Origin: Hawksworthiomyces lignivorus
Lineage: Eukaryota > Ascomycota > Sordariomycetes > Ophiostomatales > Ophiostomataceae
Reading direction: 5' to 3'
Length of the DNA: 64,000 nt
NCBI GenBank assembly: GCA_002917075.1
Contig: NTMA01000075.1
Location: forward strand, 1-64,000
A program made the translations under genes and the position numbers. Below, piece by piece: positions 23,501-34,047 of the stretch. How positions within the stretch are numbered: position 1 is the first letter of the stretch; each line of letters opens with the position of its first letter. Below the pieces are notes generated by a model. That model saw only the letters and a program-made list of their open reading frames with translations. It was not told the DNA's origin and ran no database searches.

Positions 23501-24122
23501 ATTTTTCAAGGAGATCTTGGTGTCTCCTGAAATGATGGAACGTAGAAAGCCAGTTCAGAACTTCTCTGGTCTCACGCTTGATGTGGTCCGCTTCGATGTT
23601 GTGCAGCCGAGTCTGGTTCTGCAGCGCAGCCTCTAGAGTTTGTACGTTGACCAGTTGGTTGACTTGGTTGCAATATCGATGCAACTGATTCATAGACTCT
23701 CTCAAAGCGTTCGAACGAAGGGCTTTTTTGACCCTGTTCCATCTCTTGCTCAAGCTTCCTTTTGGAATCGATAGCTCATCCACTAGTCTGCCCAGCTCTG
23801 CCCTACATTGTTCTATCCACTCGTCTGTAGATTCTGAGCTGGTACATTTGTGGTTGACTGGTGTTACGGCTGAGACTGCCGGTGCAGATGGATTGGATAC
23901 TCGGTTGGAGGGTTGATGAGAGGTACGAATGCTTGCTATTCGTTGCCACAGCTGGAATATAGCATTCGTGCGTTCAAGGACCGCCTTGTGCCGCGATATT
24001 TCAGACCGGAAGAGACGAATTTCTTCAGGTACATACCTCAAGTCATGTCCAATCTTGTCCAAAGTTTGGATGAGCTGAATGGCAAGAGAGACGACCCCCA
24101 GAGTACCGAAGGCTATGTCCAT
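20573..24122 (-). CDS. NACHT-ankyrin STAND protein (NLR-like)
   Basis: Five exons: 24122-23366, 23285-23261, 23204-22593, 22529-21055 and 20979-20573 (1091 aa). The start is the ATG at 24122 (MDIAFGTLGVVSLAIQ). Order: N-terminal helical domain of the kind found before fungal NACHT domains (1-240); P-loop GGPGVGKSVMM (about 250-261), mostly on the 25-nt second exon; Walker B FIFIDGLDE (354-362); a sensor-like FITSREH; a winged-helix-like stretch; ankyrin-type repeats at about 703-785 and 863-925, with consensus pieces such as TPLHMAARAQ and ELVQLLLEEGAN; and a charged C-terminal tail. STAND proteins of this layout act as ATP-driven switches in fungal non-self recognition and heterokaryon incompatibility. 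No HET, protease or lipase effector domain is recognisable at the N-terminus, so the output is unknown. Confidence 0.88.
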
Positions 24123-26669
24123 TGTCTCTACGTGATTCTTTTCTAGCTGTAAATTAAGCAAGCCAAGTAAGAGGCCAAACCAGCCCGAGCGCTCATCTCA
24201 GGATGTCGTCTATGTTATAATTTAAAACAAGCTGTTTACACTAGTTCGAACTTTTACATGTATTGTACCAGAGATTAACAAGAAAAACCAAGGCAATGCC
24301 AAACGGCTTTTCAATTGTGAGAAAGTCCTAGTACTTGAAATCTCATTAAATGACGCAGTGACAACAATGTTGTTTTGACTACGTGGTATTCTTAGGCATA
24401 TCAGGCCTGTGCTTAGTTGACATGCCTGGTCTGTAGAAGATCGCACATCGAGTTCTCGATACTCCCATCGCAATGCTGGGGGGGTTTGTCCTTCCATACG
24501 ACACAGGACGCTGTCCATTGCTTTTCGATGGGTTGATACTTGTAGAGAGACATACAGTATGCATATATCTAGAGAGATAGAGATGTGGCATTTCAAAAAT
24601 GTACAAATCATTGGCATAATGCAGTACTGGTACGTGAAACACCAGGGATTGGTAAGCCGTTTCCGAACGGCAATAGTGGTCTGGCTAAGTCCAGCGACAA
24701 AGTTGTAATACGGATGTGAGGGCATATAACAAATACCAGTCTACTACAAGGGTTTGCTGCGTCTCTCTGTCAATGCCTCATAGCTTTGGTTTTCAGGAGC
24801 AACGCAAACTCATTGCAGGGGGACTTCAGATCTGATTTCACAGGACCAGGAGTGAATTCTTACGTTCACAATCAGCAGAAGCAATACTCTTCGCTGAAAA
24901 CTCAAACACGGCGTACATGTGGAGCAGCATCCGAGGGCTCCGCAGGAAATAGAAAAAATGATAGCTCGGATGATTGTTGAAGCTTAGCTTCATCGTTAGG
25001 CGTTGAACAGGTTCTCGTCCATTCATTAACCAACGAGGGTGGGGAAGGCGTGGTGGACGAGGCTGAGACATAAAGACTGGTCATTGGGCAGAATTGGCGA
25101 TATTGTCTTAGCCGCATATTTCGTGGCTTGCAGAACGCTCTGGCTGCGCCCCCCAGTCTTCACTCTGTCTTGTCAGCGTCTCATCGAGACCCGTCTGGCC
25201 TTCTCCATTGCGTAGCCGAGAATGTGACAGTGCTTGATCACTGTGAGAAACGGTCATTTTGACAACTTCACAGTGCGCGCAGACATGCTCGCTATTCTAG
25301 CCTTATTGGCGCCTTTCGCCTTACAATCTACTCCATATATGCCTTCCGCCGCAGGTTACTTTCATGCGTGTTGTGGCATTGTCTCAATGGCTCCGCAATT
25401 CTGCGGGATATGGCTGGCTTACTTACGGATTCTTCTAGGTTGTTTTCTTGTCCCTCATGCTGCGTCCTCAGTCACAAGATGTGCTGCCTGCGGGGGGCCG
25501 GATAGAGAGAAATGGAGCAGGAGCTAACCCTAGCAAGATTCTGAGAGCCGCATATTAGCTTCTCTTTGTGATATTCCTTGATTGGGTTTGACTTTTGCAG
25601 CACGCTTTCGTGCACTTTCTACTAGTTGAACCGTGCTCTTCTCGGGTTCTTCTATTTCTTCTATGCTTTTTTTCTCTTCTTCGCTCTCCTGGGCATTGGC
25701 TTCAAACTTAGAAAGAAACTATATTGATAGCTACATAACTTTTATCGCAGAAAGAGTTCCCAAGGACTTTAGAAGTCTGCGCCGTTTTTAAATCTGAAAG
25801 CCTCTAAATAAGCTGTCCCTGAGCCAAGTGGTAATGCTCGCGGACCAGAAGAAGACGGGCCACAGAAAAGGAATTTCGGTAAAGAACTATGACACTAAAA
25901 GGCGCCTTTGAAAGACACAAGCCTATGCAAAGCAGTTAGATATTGCTTTTCATCCCAAAAAGATAATATTTGCCAAGATGGAACTAACGGTACAGGTGCG
26001 CACAGTGCGCCTGAAAAGAACCAAATAGAGCAAGGCGTTAAGCGGACCCAGCCTGCAGGAAACTAGAGAGCGCAAAAACGCCCTGTCACTCTTGCACCCC
26101 TGCTTGTTAAACGATGCGTTCACACCCCCATCGACAAAGTACACTTTAGTACTCTTCTCTTGGAGCGCCTGAAAGGGTCCTTGATCCAGGTCTGCGGCGA
26201 TGAAGGGAAGGAAAGCCTGATCAGGGACAAAGACAATCTCATTCTAGGCGAGGCTCATCTCGGGGCCAGGGTACCACTTTCTTCTTGCTCTGCATGACCA
26301 GCACTGCTCTGCGGATATAATATCTTGCTCTTTGAAGCAATGCTTTTGCTGCGGCTGATTTGTCGTGGCGGCGGTGGTGGAGGGGGGAGTGGTGCTGCTG
26401 CTGCGGCAGTGGTTGCATGCTGTCGTTTTGCTGCTCGTTTCTCTCCTCCTGCGTATGTGTAGTCTTGGGTTTATTGGAGATCTTCTGGGTTTTATTTCGT
26501 ACGAGGTTGCTCGATCCCCTTAAACTTTATGATTTTCAAACATTTTTCATAACAAAGTTGTGATGAGAAATACTAGCTTTTGTTGATATATTGACAAGAC
26601 GAAGTCGACTTCAGTATTCTTGTCTCTCCTATTTCCTTGTTAATAGCTGGAAGCGTATCGTCCTTCAAT
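24123..26669. other. Gene-poor region, about 2.5 kb
   Basis: No coding sequence I can support on either strand. Open frames are under 170 codons, without recognisable motifs or plausible splice partners. It probably holds the promoter of the STAND gene on the left and of the next gene on the right, and could contain non-coding transcripts that cannot be judged from sequence alone. Confidence 0.45.
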
Positions 26670-27869
26670 ATGAACAGACTCAAGCGCATGTTGGGCCCGT
26701 CGCAGAAGCCGTCTGTGGCCAATCTGAAAGCCCGACAAGGTGAACAGCAGAACTATAACGGTCAGGACAACAGCTCACGATCGTCGTCGCCGCCGCCGCC
26801 GTCTGTCTTTTCTGGCTATGTGACAGGTAGGGGTCGGCCAGAATCGACGGGCTATCAGTCCGACTTCATCGTGCCCAATGGCGCTGGTCTGCCGCCCTCG
26901 CAGATGCAGGGTGCCGGGTTCGCAAACGGCCGTGACAGATACTCTGCTCAAGGATATGCCAACGTTCAAGGCTCTCCCGGAGAAATTCCTTATCTCAACC
27001 GGCCGATACCGCCTCCCAGTGTGATTGGCGGCGAGGATGATGGCTATTATGGGGACGACATGAGCATCGGAGGCGGACGGGGTACGTTCGCATATGCTGC
27101 CGCTGGCCGAGATACGTGGGTGCCCCCGCCGCCCAGCCTCCATTCGTCGGCGTCGTCGCCGCCCCCAAAATCGGCGTACTCGTCGACCACGTCGATCCCG
27201 CTCAACAATACGCAGCCGCCGCCGCACTACCCGCCGCCGCCGCTTTCGCAAAACAACCTGTATCAGCAGCAGCAGCAGTATCAGAACACTAACTTCGCCG
27301 CCACCCCAAGCACTCCGCTGTCTGCCATCTCAGAGAGCGGTGGCTACAGCTCACAGCAGGCGGCCCGGCAGCAGGCGGCTCCTAAGCCGTCTGGAGGCAA
27401 ATCGCGCTCACTGCTGAGTATTAGAAACAAGAGCAGCAACAGAAATAATGACAACCAACAACAGCCGCCACCGCCTAGCAACGGCAGCAACAACAGCAAC
27501 AACAGCAACGCCAGAAACAACAATGGCGGCCGTGGTGGAGGAGGCCCCCAACCGATTCCCAAGCCCATTCCCCAGACCACCAATATCTATATCACAGAGG
27601 ACAACATTCGCGAGGCCACATACATGCTGCGCCAGCTGTTCAAGATGGAGCTCGCGTCCGTCGGTAGCGAATACACTGAGCATAATGACGACATGGACAT
27701 GATCAGGAAGATGCGCCGTAAGGAGAACTTGCTGCGTGAGGAGATTGAAGAGAGCGTCTATAACTGGAATGCGACGTCGGGCGCCAGGTGGACGCCGCAG
27801 GAGCTAAAACTGGTTCAGGAATCTGCCGTGACAGCTCCATATCTCCGCAAATTTGGCCGGTCGAGATAG
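26670..27869 (+). CDS. Low-complexity protein with an orphan C-terminal domain
   Basis: Single-exon frame of 399 aa starting at ATG 26670 (MNRLKRMLGPSQKP). Residues about 30-300 are disordered: Pro, Ser, Gln and Asn rich, with runs of P, Q and N. The last ~95 residues, from ITEDNIREATYMLRQLF, are compact, charged and helical, with no low complexity, and look like a real domain. No known family or motif is recognised. No signal peptide or membrane span. The sharp change from disordered to ordered sequence, with an intact frame over 400 codons, supports a real gene. Confidence 0.65.
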   Translation: MNRLKRMLGPSQKPSVANLKARQGEQQNYNGQDNSSRSSSPPPPSVFSGYVTGRGRPESTGYQSDFIVPNGAGLPPSQMQGAGFANGRDRYSAQGYANVQGSPGEIPYLNRPIPPPSVIGGEDDGYYGDDMSIGGGRGTFAYAAAGRDTWVPPPPSLHSSASSPPPKSAYSSTTSIPLNNTQPPPHYPPPPLSQNNLYQQQQQYQNTNFAATPSTPLSAISESGGYSSQQAARQQAAPKPSGGKSRSLLSIRNKSSNRNNDNQQQPPPPSNGSNNSNNSNARNNNGGRGGGGPQPIPKPIPQTTNIYITEDNIREATYMLRQLFKMELASVGSEYTEHNDDMDMIRKMRRKENLLREEIEESVYNWNATSGARWTPQELKLVQESAVTAPYLRKFGRSR

Positions 27870-28508
27870 ATAAGCACTGAGCAAGGATGAAGCAGCGAAA
27901 TTGTGAGACCAATGGAACGCGATGTTGCAGGTGCTATATGTCTTTCCCTGGTATTTTTCCTTTAGTCTAGTCTTCCGTTATGATATATTTCTTGCTCTTT
28001 GCTCCCATTTGCAATTTAAGTATTTTCTCTTCTGATAGTTTATATTTAATTTTCAACTAAGCAACGCTATGTTGTTCAATAGAGCTTGCATTGGGCGTCT
28101 AAGAAAAAAAAAGGACCGCAGTTCAGGCTGAACGGCAGCCAGAGACAAGGAATGGGGGGAAGATACGGAGTCTCTGAGCCATGGTGGCGACGAGTGGAAG
28201 AAAAGAAATCCGGCGAGGCGAAAGGAAGACATACGCCGGGATGGTTGCCAATGTGTTGACTTGTGTCGCCAGAGCACACCTCAGCAACATGTACTACGAG
28301 GAGCCAGAAGCATTGGCGCAGAAAGGGGACGTTGGCTACCAGTCTACAAATTTTTCCTATAGTGAGGGCGATGCTGGAATCAATAACAATTTATTAGCAT
28401 ACGCGAGCATTGCGAGCAGATTCCTTCCATGAGCCTAATAACTGTGGCAAGGGAAACGCAACCAAAAAAAAGGGCGTCCTGATTCTATCGGCATGTAGAC
28501 TCATTTGC
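27870..28508. other. Intergenic region
   Basis: Convergent 3' ends of the flanking loci. No supported coding sequence or other feature. Confidence 0.5.
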
Positions 28509-29472
28509 TCACAGCAAGTCGACCTTGGACCCCAGCTTTCTCTGAATGTCTTCCAGCAACAACGCAGCTGGGGTAACGTACGTGACATCGATTTTGAATC
28601 CACGTTCGTTGCCGGCTCCCCTAGTAATCTGGCCTCCGAAAAGTCCTTCAACGTCAAAAACCGCCGCGCCGGAGTCGCCCTCGCTAGAGAATGGTACTGC
28701 TCGATTCTTCAGAGAGCCCTTTACGGCCCATTCTAGGGATACAAATTCTCCACCTCCCGGAAGGTAGGTCCGGACCGTAGACTCTAGTTCGGATGGACAT
28801 CCCCATGTCACGCCAGTTGCAGCTCCGCATTTTCCGACCAAAAAGCACTCCTCTCCTTTGCCGTTAAGTGTTGTCGGATTTTCTATTTCCTTGAGAGAAA
28901 CCATCTTAGACATCCGAAGAAGCCCTTTCTCTGGAAACTTAAAACTGTGTTTATTCTCAGTGTGTGGATTGAGCAGAATTTCTAGCTCAATCGCATTAGT
29001 GTCTTTTGTGTGGATATCCACGATGTTTCGTGGGTACCCATTGCAGGAAACGAATTTCTCTGTATTCAGTTCAACAAGACACTAGTCACGAGTCCACGAG
29101 GTTGATGCATCTCCTCCTCGCCCAATGGGTGGAGATATGTATATGGCGCCAATTTTTCTGTTTTCGACGGATTCAAATGCTTTCCAGATGTCGTTCAATT
29201 CGGTCAACTTATCCAACCTCCCATGCATTGATGCCGGATGATGCCGGCCCGAGCAGACGTGGTTCAGATGGAAAGGTATAGTAGAAAGAAATCCCTTCTA
29301 CCTCGCTTGGCGGCTCTAGAAAAGGAAGAATGTCTTTGTCTTGGTTTGGCCATGCTTTAGGCGGGCTCCTTATGCTCGTGATACTGGTGGAGACGGTCGC
29401 AGCTACCGATTTTCCGTCACTCGTGCCCGAAGAGTCACTTTCGTTGCTCCTCATTTCTTTTCTGCGAGACAT
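28509..29472 (-). pseudogene. Broken trypsin-like protease-family gene
   Basis: The N-terminal frame starts at ATG 29472 (MSRRKEMRSNESD) and runs through SFYYTFPSEPRLLG, a start seen in some fungal trypsin-like proteins. It then shifts frame near 29215-29223. The new frame continues with LDKLTELNDIWKAFES and AIYISPPIGRGG and meets an in-frame TAG at 29084-29082. The same frame reopens at once and ends with a trypsin-like tail around VPFSSEGDSGAAVFD (catalytic-Ser GDSG motif), FGGQIT and DVTYVTPAALLLEDI, stopping at 28509. No intron I tried removes both breaks and keeps the frame. The stretch that would carry the catalytic His and Asp also seems missing. Most likely a decayed gene; a sequencing error at one break cannot be excluded. 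Confidence 0.6.
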
Positions 29473-30529
29473 AATGTTGTTGGTCTCATAGAAAGAAGAA
29501 AAAAATGATAATGAGGGCGAGCTGGACTAACCCCTCGACTCAACCTAGCCACCAAGACCACCACAGCTCACCAGTACCTCATGGAAAAGCTACTGTTCAG
29601 AAGCCTGTCTTCCCTTTTTGTACGCCTTCGGCAGTTGAGAGAGGGAATAATAGCTCTAGACAGCTAAACCCTCCACTCTCCTACCACACTTCAGAGGGGT
29701 CTTCTCGTCTACAACTCAGTAGACAAACCGAATCTAATAATTATAAGACCAGATCACTTGATGAAGAGAAGCATGAAGGGCGAGAGAAAGAAAAAAAGAA
29801 TAAGGCCTTCTATTTTTCAAATTTGCCCAGCATTCTGAGGACTGAATTATTTATTATAGATATTGGGCCTTGAAGGTATGCTTCGCCACCAACAAACGAA
29901 GGTGTAAACAAACAAACTTTAGTCACATAGCAGTTTACAAACGGAGTCATGAACACTTCTTGCTTAGGCGATACCATTGTCTGCGCATACATCTATTCAG
30001 CTGGCACATGTGTACAAACGAAACAGAATTGCTGAGGATAATTACGTCTTTTGTTTCTCTCGCAGTCGCCACTGAAGGAGCTGCCTTTCAAATATCTTTC
30101 ATAGGTATGACTTTCATCACTGTTGTGCAGCATTTCGGGTAGACAGTATTTTCTATATAGTACGCACCTATGTGCCATTCATCTTGACGTAAAGATCCAC
30201 AGCTAATATCAGGATCGAGGTGGTCACTCATGCACAGAGATTTGTAAATCCAAGGATATCATTGACTTAGACGCGTTGCTACTATGTATTACCGACATCA
30301 TGGTAGTGCTGGCCCTCCATTTCTGCAGGGATTAGTGCAGGTCATTTAGTGGGGCAACTCGACAGAACCTTATTTAGGGCGGTCAATGAGAAAAATTGGC
30401 GGTGAAATTCGGCAGAAATAATATTTCTCTTAATCTCAAAAGTGCTGCAAGCCATCAAGAGGCTTCACAGCTATCCACATGTGACAATTTCTCGACTCGT
30501 CAAGCCAGGCCAGAGGCTATATAGGCAAG
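29473..30529. other. Intergenic region, about 1 kb
   Basis: No supported gene. It probably includes the promoter of the downstream helicase gene. Short open frames on both strands are unremarkable. Confidence 0.5.
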
Positions 30530-33500
30530 ATGTATGCACGATGGGTCCCGCCCAAGAAAGACAGCAACGCTGCATCAAAGCTCCCTACGCCAGCAGAGGC
30601 CACGGTCAATGGCAGCGCAACAGCCAAGCAAGCGAGCCACTCTATTCCGTCTCGTCCACCTCCAAGGCCTCCGACAGATCCAATCCCGGCGCCAGCACCA
30701 GTTCCAGTGCTGCAGAAACGGAAAATTGTGTTTAGCGATGATAATGATGGTCCTTCTCCTGCTGGTGCCCTGCCTGCATTGTTAAGCAATGCGTACGACG
30801 ATTCTTCAGATAGGGCTTCAAAGAGACTGAAGTCAAACGAGTCTGAAGAAGAGAAGGTGGCGGGGGGCACCGAAGACGGCAAAGAAAGGAAGGACAAGAA
30901 GAAAAAGAAAAAGAACGAGAAGAAAAGGGAGGAGACACAGAAAGGACTAGCTAATCACATTGGGGGTTCTGGAGAGCCTACGGAGAAAGCAAAGGATGCC
31001 GAGCCACCATTAGCAGACGACACACAAGCGCGAGAAATACCAAACACCGACGCTGACCAAAATACAGGAATGACAGCTCCGCCACAAGAACGGAAAAAGA
31101 AAAGAAAAAGGAGACGAAAAGCAAAAGGAGTTAATGGTGAAACCGAGGACGAGTCTGCAAGAGACGGTGCAGAAAGCGAAAATGACGTTGCTGAAGAAAG
31201 CAGGCGGGAGGAGGAAATGGGACAAGGAAAAGGAGAGGTGAAAGACGTTGAAACCCCAAGAGAAGCAGAAGAGGAAGACCGAGAGGGCCAGAACAACAAG
31301 AAAGATAAGAAGACAAAGAAAGATAAAAAGAAGGAAAAGAAGGACAGCCGAGAAAAGCAAGAAGAAGGCAAGGAGGTGCAGAGCACCCAGCAAGATGAAG
31401 TCGTGGAGGAGCTGTCCGTACGACACAAAGCACTGCTTGAGAAGAAAGAGAGGTCTCTGCAAAAAGCAAAGGAACACGTACAGAAACAGGACGAGAGCGC
31501 TGAAAAAGAAACCAATCAGCCACCAACCGAACTTCACGGTCTCGAGCCTCTACCGCAGCCTGATCCAGTTGCTGAGGGCATGCTCAAACCGACCTATGAA
31601 ACACTGCCGAAATGGCTTGCCGAACCAATACGTGTCTCGCCAGATACACGCCAGCCATTTTCTGAGCTAGGAATCAGCCCGGAGTATGGCATTGACCAGC
31701 GTGCAGAAAAAGTCCTACAGGCAAAGGGCTGGACCGAGGCCTTTGCTGTACAGACCGCTGTTATTCCTCTGTTGATGCCTTCGCGGGATGCTGGAAAAGG
31801 CAGCGACTTGGTTATCTCCGCTGCCACCGGCTCCGGGAAGACGCTAGCATACGTCCTCCCTTTGGTACGTGACATCAGCCGCACCCGGGGTGCCACACGG
31901 CTTCGCGCCATTGTGGTAGTGCCGACACGCGAACTGGTGCAGCAAGTGCAGGATGTCTGCGAGACGTGTGCACGCGCATATGGGTCATCAGGTGGCATTG
32001 GCAGACGGGTCCGCATCGGCGTGGCCATGGGCAGCCAATCTTTCAAGAAGGAGCAGGTTGCACTAGTGGAGGAAGAGCAAGTCTACGATCCACAGGGCTA
32101 CCAAGCGGAGCTGCAAAAGAGACAGAGGTGGCCGTTTGAGATGGAAGAAGACAACGAGACGTCGGCTACAGCGAACGCTGCTACGACCACGGAACGCTTT
32201 GGACTTCCAGACCCTGCTAGCCTGCCACTGCCAGACCATGTTGTACGACATGTCTCTAGCATCGATATCCTGATCTCCACGCCTGGTCGACTGGTCGAAC
32301 ACATCAACTCGACGCCAGGTTTCACTCTCGACTTTGTGCGCTGGCTCGTCGTCGACGAGGCAGACAAGCTTCTCGGGCAGAGCTACCAGCAGTGGCTCGA
32401 AATCGTCATGAAGAGCCTAAGCGGTAGCGACTCGACAAAACTGCCGCCGCTTGGGGCACGTGATTTCGCTGATTCCAACCAGAGCGGCGTACGCAAAGTT
32501 ATCCTCAGCGCGACGATGACGCGAGACTTGAGCCTGCTGAACAGTCTGAAGCTCAGTCGGCCCAAACACATCGTTCTTGATGGCGCAAGGCAGAGCAACG
32601 GAGGCGATGGCACCAACGGCAACGCAGCCGAGTATGTCCTTCCCGCACTGCTAATGGAGTCTGCAATCAAGGTCCGAGATGAGTCGCAGAAGCCCCTCTA
32701 TCTCGTTGACCTCCTCACTAGTCCTCAATTTACTGGAATAGACGACGAGATTGACTCTCCAACACACAGAATTGCATCAGACGATGAGGATGTTAGTGAA
32801 GACATTGAGAGCGACACCTCATCTTCCGACGATAGCGACACTAGCAGCGACAGTGACAGCGACAGCGACGACGACAGCGATACTGATAGCACCAGCAGCG
32901 ACGAAGACGATGTGTTAAGCAACAAGAAAGCGACTAAGCGAATTACAAGCCGGTCCAAGACCAAAACACGTCACCTGCCGTTCGACACCACAACGCTCAT
33001 CTTCACCAAGTCTAATGAGAACGCGCTGCGCTTATCCCGCTTGCTCGCCCTTCTAGCGCCTTCCCTGGCTGCTTACGTCGGCACCATCACGTCGACAACC
33101 CGTACCTCGGAGCGCCGCAAGACTCTGCGCGCGTTCGGTGCCGGCAGGCGGCTGCGCATTCTCGTGGCCACCGACCTGGCTGCTCGCGGTATCGACCTGC
33201 CTAGTCTGGACCACGTCATCAACTACGACATGCCGCCCAGCGTCGAGTTCTATGTGCACCGCGTAGGCCGCACAGCCCGCGCCGGGCGCCCGGGTCACGC
33301 CTGGACGCTCTTTACCAAACGGGAAGCCGGCTGGTTCTGGCCGGAGGTGGCAGGCCAGGGCAAAGCCGCTGCAGCGGCGACGAAGGCGTCATCCGTGCAG
33401 CGTACTAACAAGGTGGCCAAGGTTACCGTTGGCGGCCCCGCAGTGCGCGAGGCAGACGACGAGGACAACGAAGACGAAGCCGGCGGCGCCAACGGAGGTG

Positions 33501-33595
33501 GCGGCAGCAGCTGGTTTAGCGAGACCCGGCTGGCAGCGTACGAGGCTGCACTTGAACAGCTCGGAAGAGAGGCTGCGGAGGTACGGAGGAAGTAA
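30530..33595 (+). CDS. DBP6: ATP-dependent RNA helicase, Dbp6/DDX51 type
   Basis: Single exon, 1021 aa, ATG at 30530 ([11 protein letters not shown]). Dbp6 is a nucleolar DEAD-box protein needed early in 60S ribosomal subunit assembly. Residues about 1-330 are lysine- and glutamate-rich and disordered. The helicase core follows: Q-motif region ([13 protein letters not shown]), motif [10 protein letters not shown], Ia PTRELVQQ, Ib [29 protein letters not shown], then RecA2 with [11 protein letters not shown] and motif [13 protein letters not shown]. The [12 protein letters not shown] segment before the core is typical of the Dbp6/DDX51 group. Between the RecA lobes, a Ser/Asp acidic run (about residues 755-800) interrupts the fold as a long insertion. 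No intron is apparent. The orthology call is firm. Confidence 0.93.
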   Translation: MYARWVPPKKDSNAASKLPTPAEATVNGSATAKQASHSIPSRPPPRPPTDPIPAPAPVPVLQKRKIVFSDDNDGPSPAGALPALLSNAYDDSSDRASKRLKSNESEEEKVAGGTEDGKERKDKKKKKKNEKKREETQKGLANHIGGSGEPTEKAKDAEPPLADDTQAREIPNTDADQNTGMTAPPQERKKKRKRRRKAKGVNGETEDESARDGAESENDVAEESRREEEMGQGKGEVKDVETPREAEEEDREGQNNKKDKKTKKDKKKEKKDSREKQEEGKEVQSTQQDEVVEELSVRHKALLEKKERSLQKAKEHVQKQDESAEKETNQPPTELHGLEPLPQPDPVAEGMLKPTYETLPKWLAEPIRVSPDTRQPFSELGISPEYGIDQRAEKVLQAKGWTEAFAVQTAVIPLLMPSRDAGKGSDLVISAATGSGKTLAYVLPLVRDISRTRGATRLRAIVVVPTRELVQQVQDVCETCARAYGSSGGIGRRVRIGVAMGSQSFKKEQVALVEEEQVYDPQGYQAELQKRQRWPFEMEEDNETSATANAATTTERFGLPDPASLPLPDHVVRHVSSIDILISTPGRLVEHINSTPGFTLDFVRWLVVDEADKLLGQSYQQWLEIVMKSLSGSDSTKLPPLGARDFADSNQSGVRKVILSATMTRDLSLLNSLKLSRPKHIVLDGARQSNGGDGTNGNAAEYVLPALLMESAIKVRDESQKPLYLVDLLTSPQFTGIDDEIDSPTHRIASDDEDVSEDIESDTSSSDDSDTSSDSDSDSDDDSDTDSTSSDEDDVLSNKKATKRITSRSKTKTRHLPFDTTTLIFTKSNENALRLSRLLALLAPSLAAYVGTITSTTRTSERRKTLRAFGAGRRLRILVATDLAARGIDLPSLDHVINYDMPPSVEFYVHRVGRTARAGRPGHAWTLFTKREAGWFWPEVAGQGKAAAAATKASSVQRTNKVAKVTVGGPAVREADDEDNEDEAGGANGGGGSSWFSETRLAAYEAALEQLGREAAEVRRK
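32800..32915 (+). repeat. Coding Ser/Asp repeat tract
   Basis: Imperfect AGCGAC/GATAGC hexamer repeats inside the helicase gene, encoding alternating Ser and Asp/Glu residues. It lies in a loop insertion between helicase lobes and looks like many casein kinase 2 target sites. Confidence 0.8.
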
Positions 33596-34047
33596 AATTT
33601 AGGCTGGAGTATGCATCAAATAGACCTGTAAAAGAAAGATGATGTATTTCTATGCATATAAACATTACATTGCAGTACCGTTTTCTCTAGAGAATATCAT
33701 AAATTTCTCATTATCGTCTTTGTGGCTGAACTATGCTCAACTTCCTCTTTTAGCTGTTAAACTGATGTATTGCAGTTCAGGATCACGGATTAGTCAGCTG
33801 GTAATGACACTCTAGATGCTGCCACTGATAAGTACCTAGCGGCAGGGCAGCTCTGATTGGCAGGGGGTTTAGTTAACACTTGTCGTCGCAAGTGTATATT
33901 GGCTAAGAAACACATGAAGTGCCCCGAAAAGCAACCTCACTTCAACAATTTCATCAATAATTTCATCGAGATTCTCATCTCATCTGTGATAGCCAGAGCA
34001 TATTGAGTGAGGCTTTTTCTTTGCCTCTCTAAATCTCATCGCCCACC
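33596..34047. other. Intergenic region
   Basis: Holds the 3' end of the helicase gene and the promoter of the GPI transferase gene, which reads in the same direction. Nothing else is seen. Confidence 0.5.

Noticed and set aside
20573..29472. STAND protein and the nearby protease-like gene as a two-gene defence or incompatibility system
   Set aside because: The protease-like locus is broken, lies over 4 kb away, and no shared promoter or partner domain was found.
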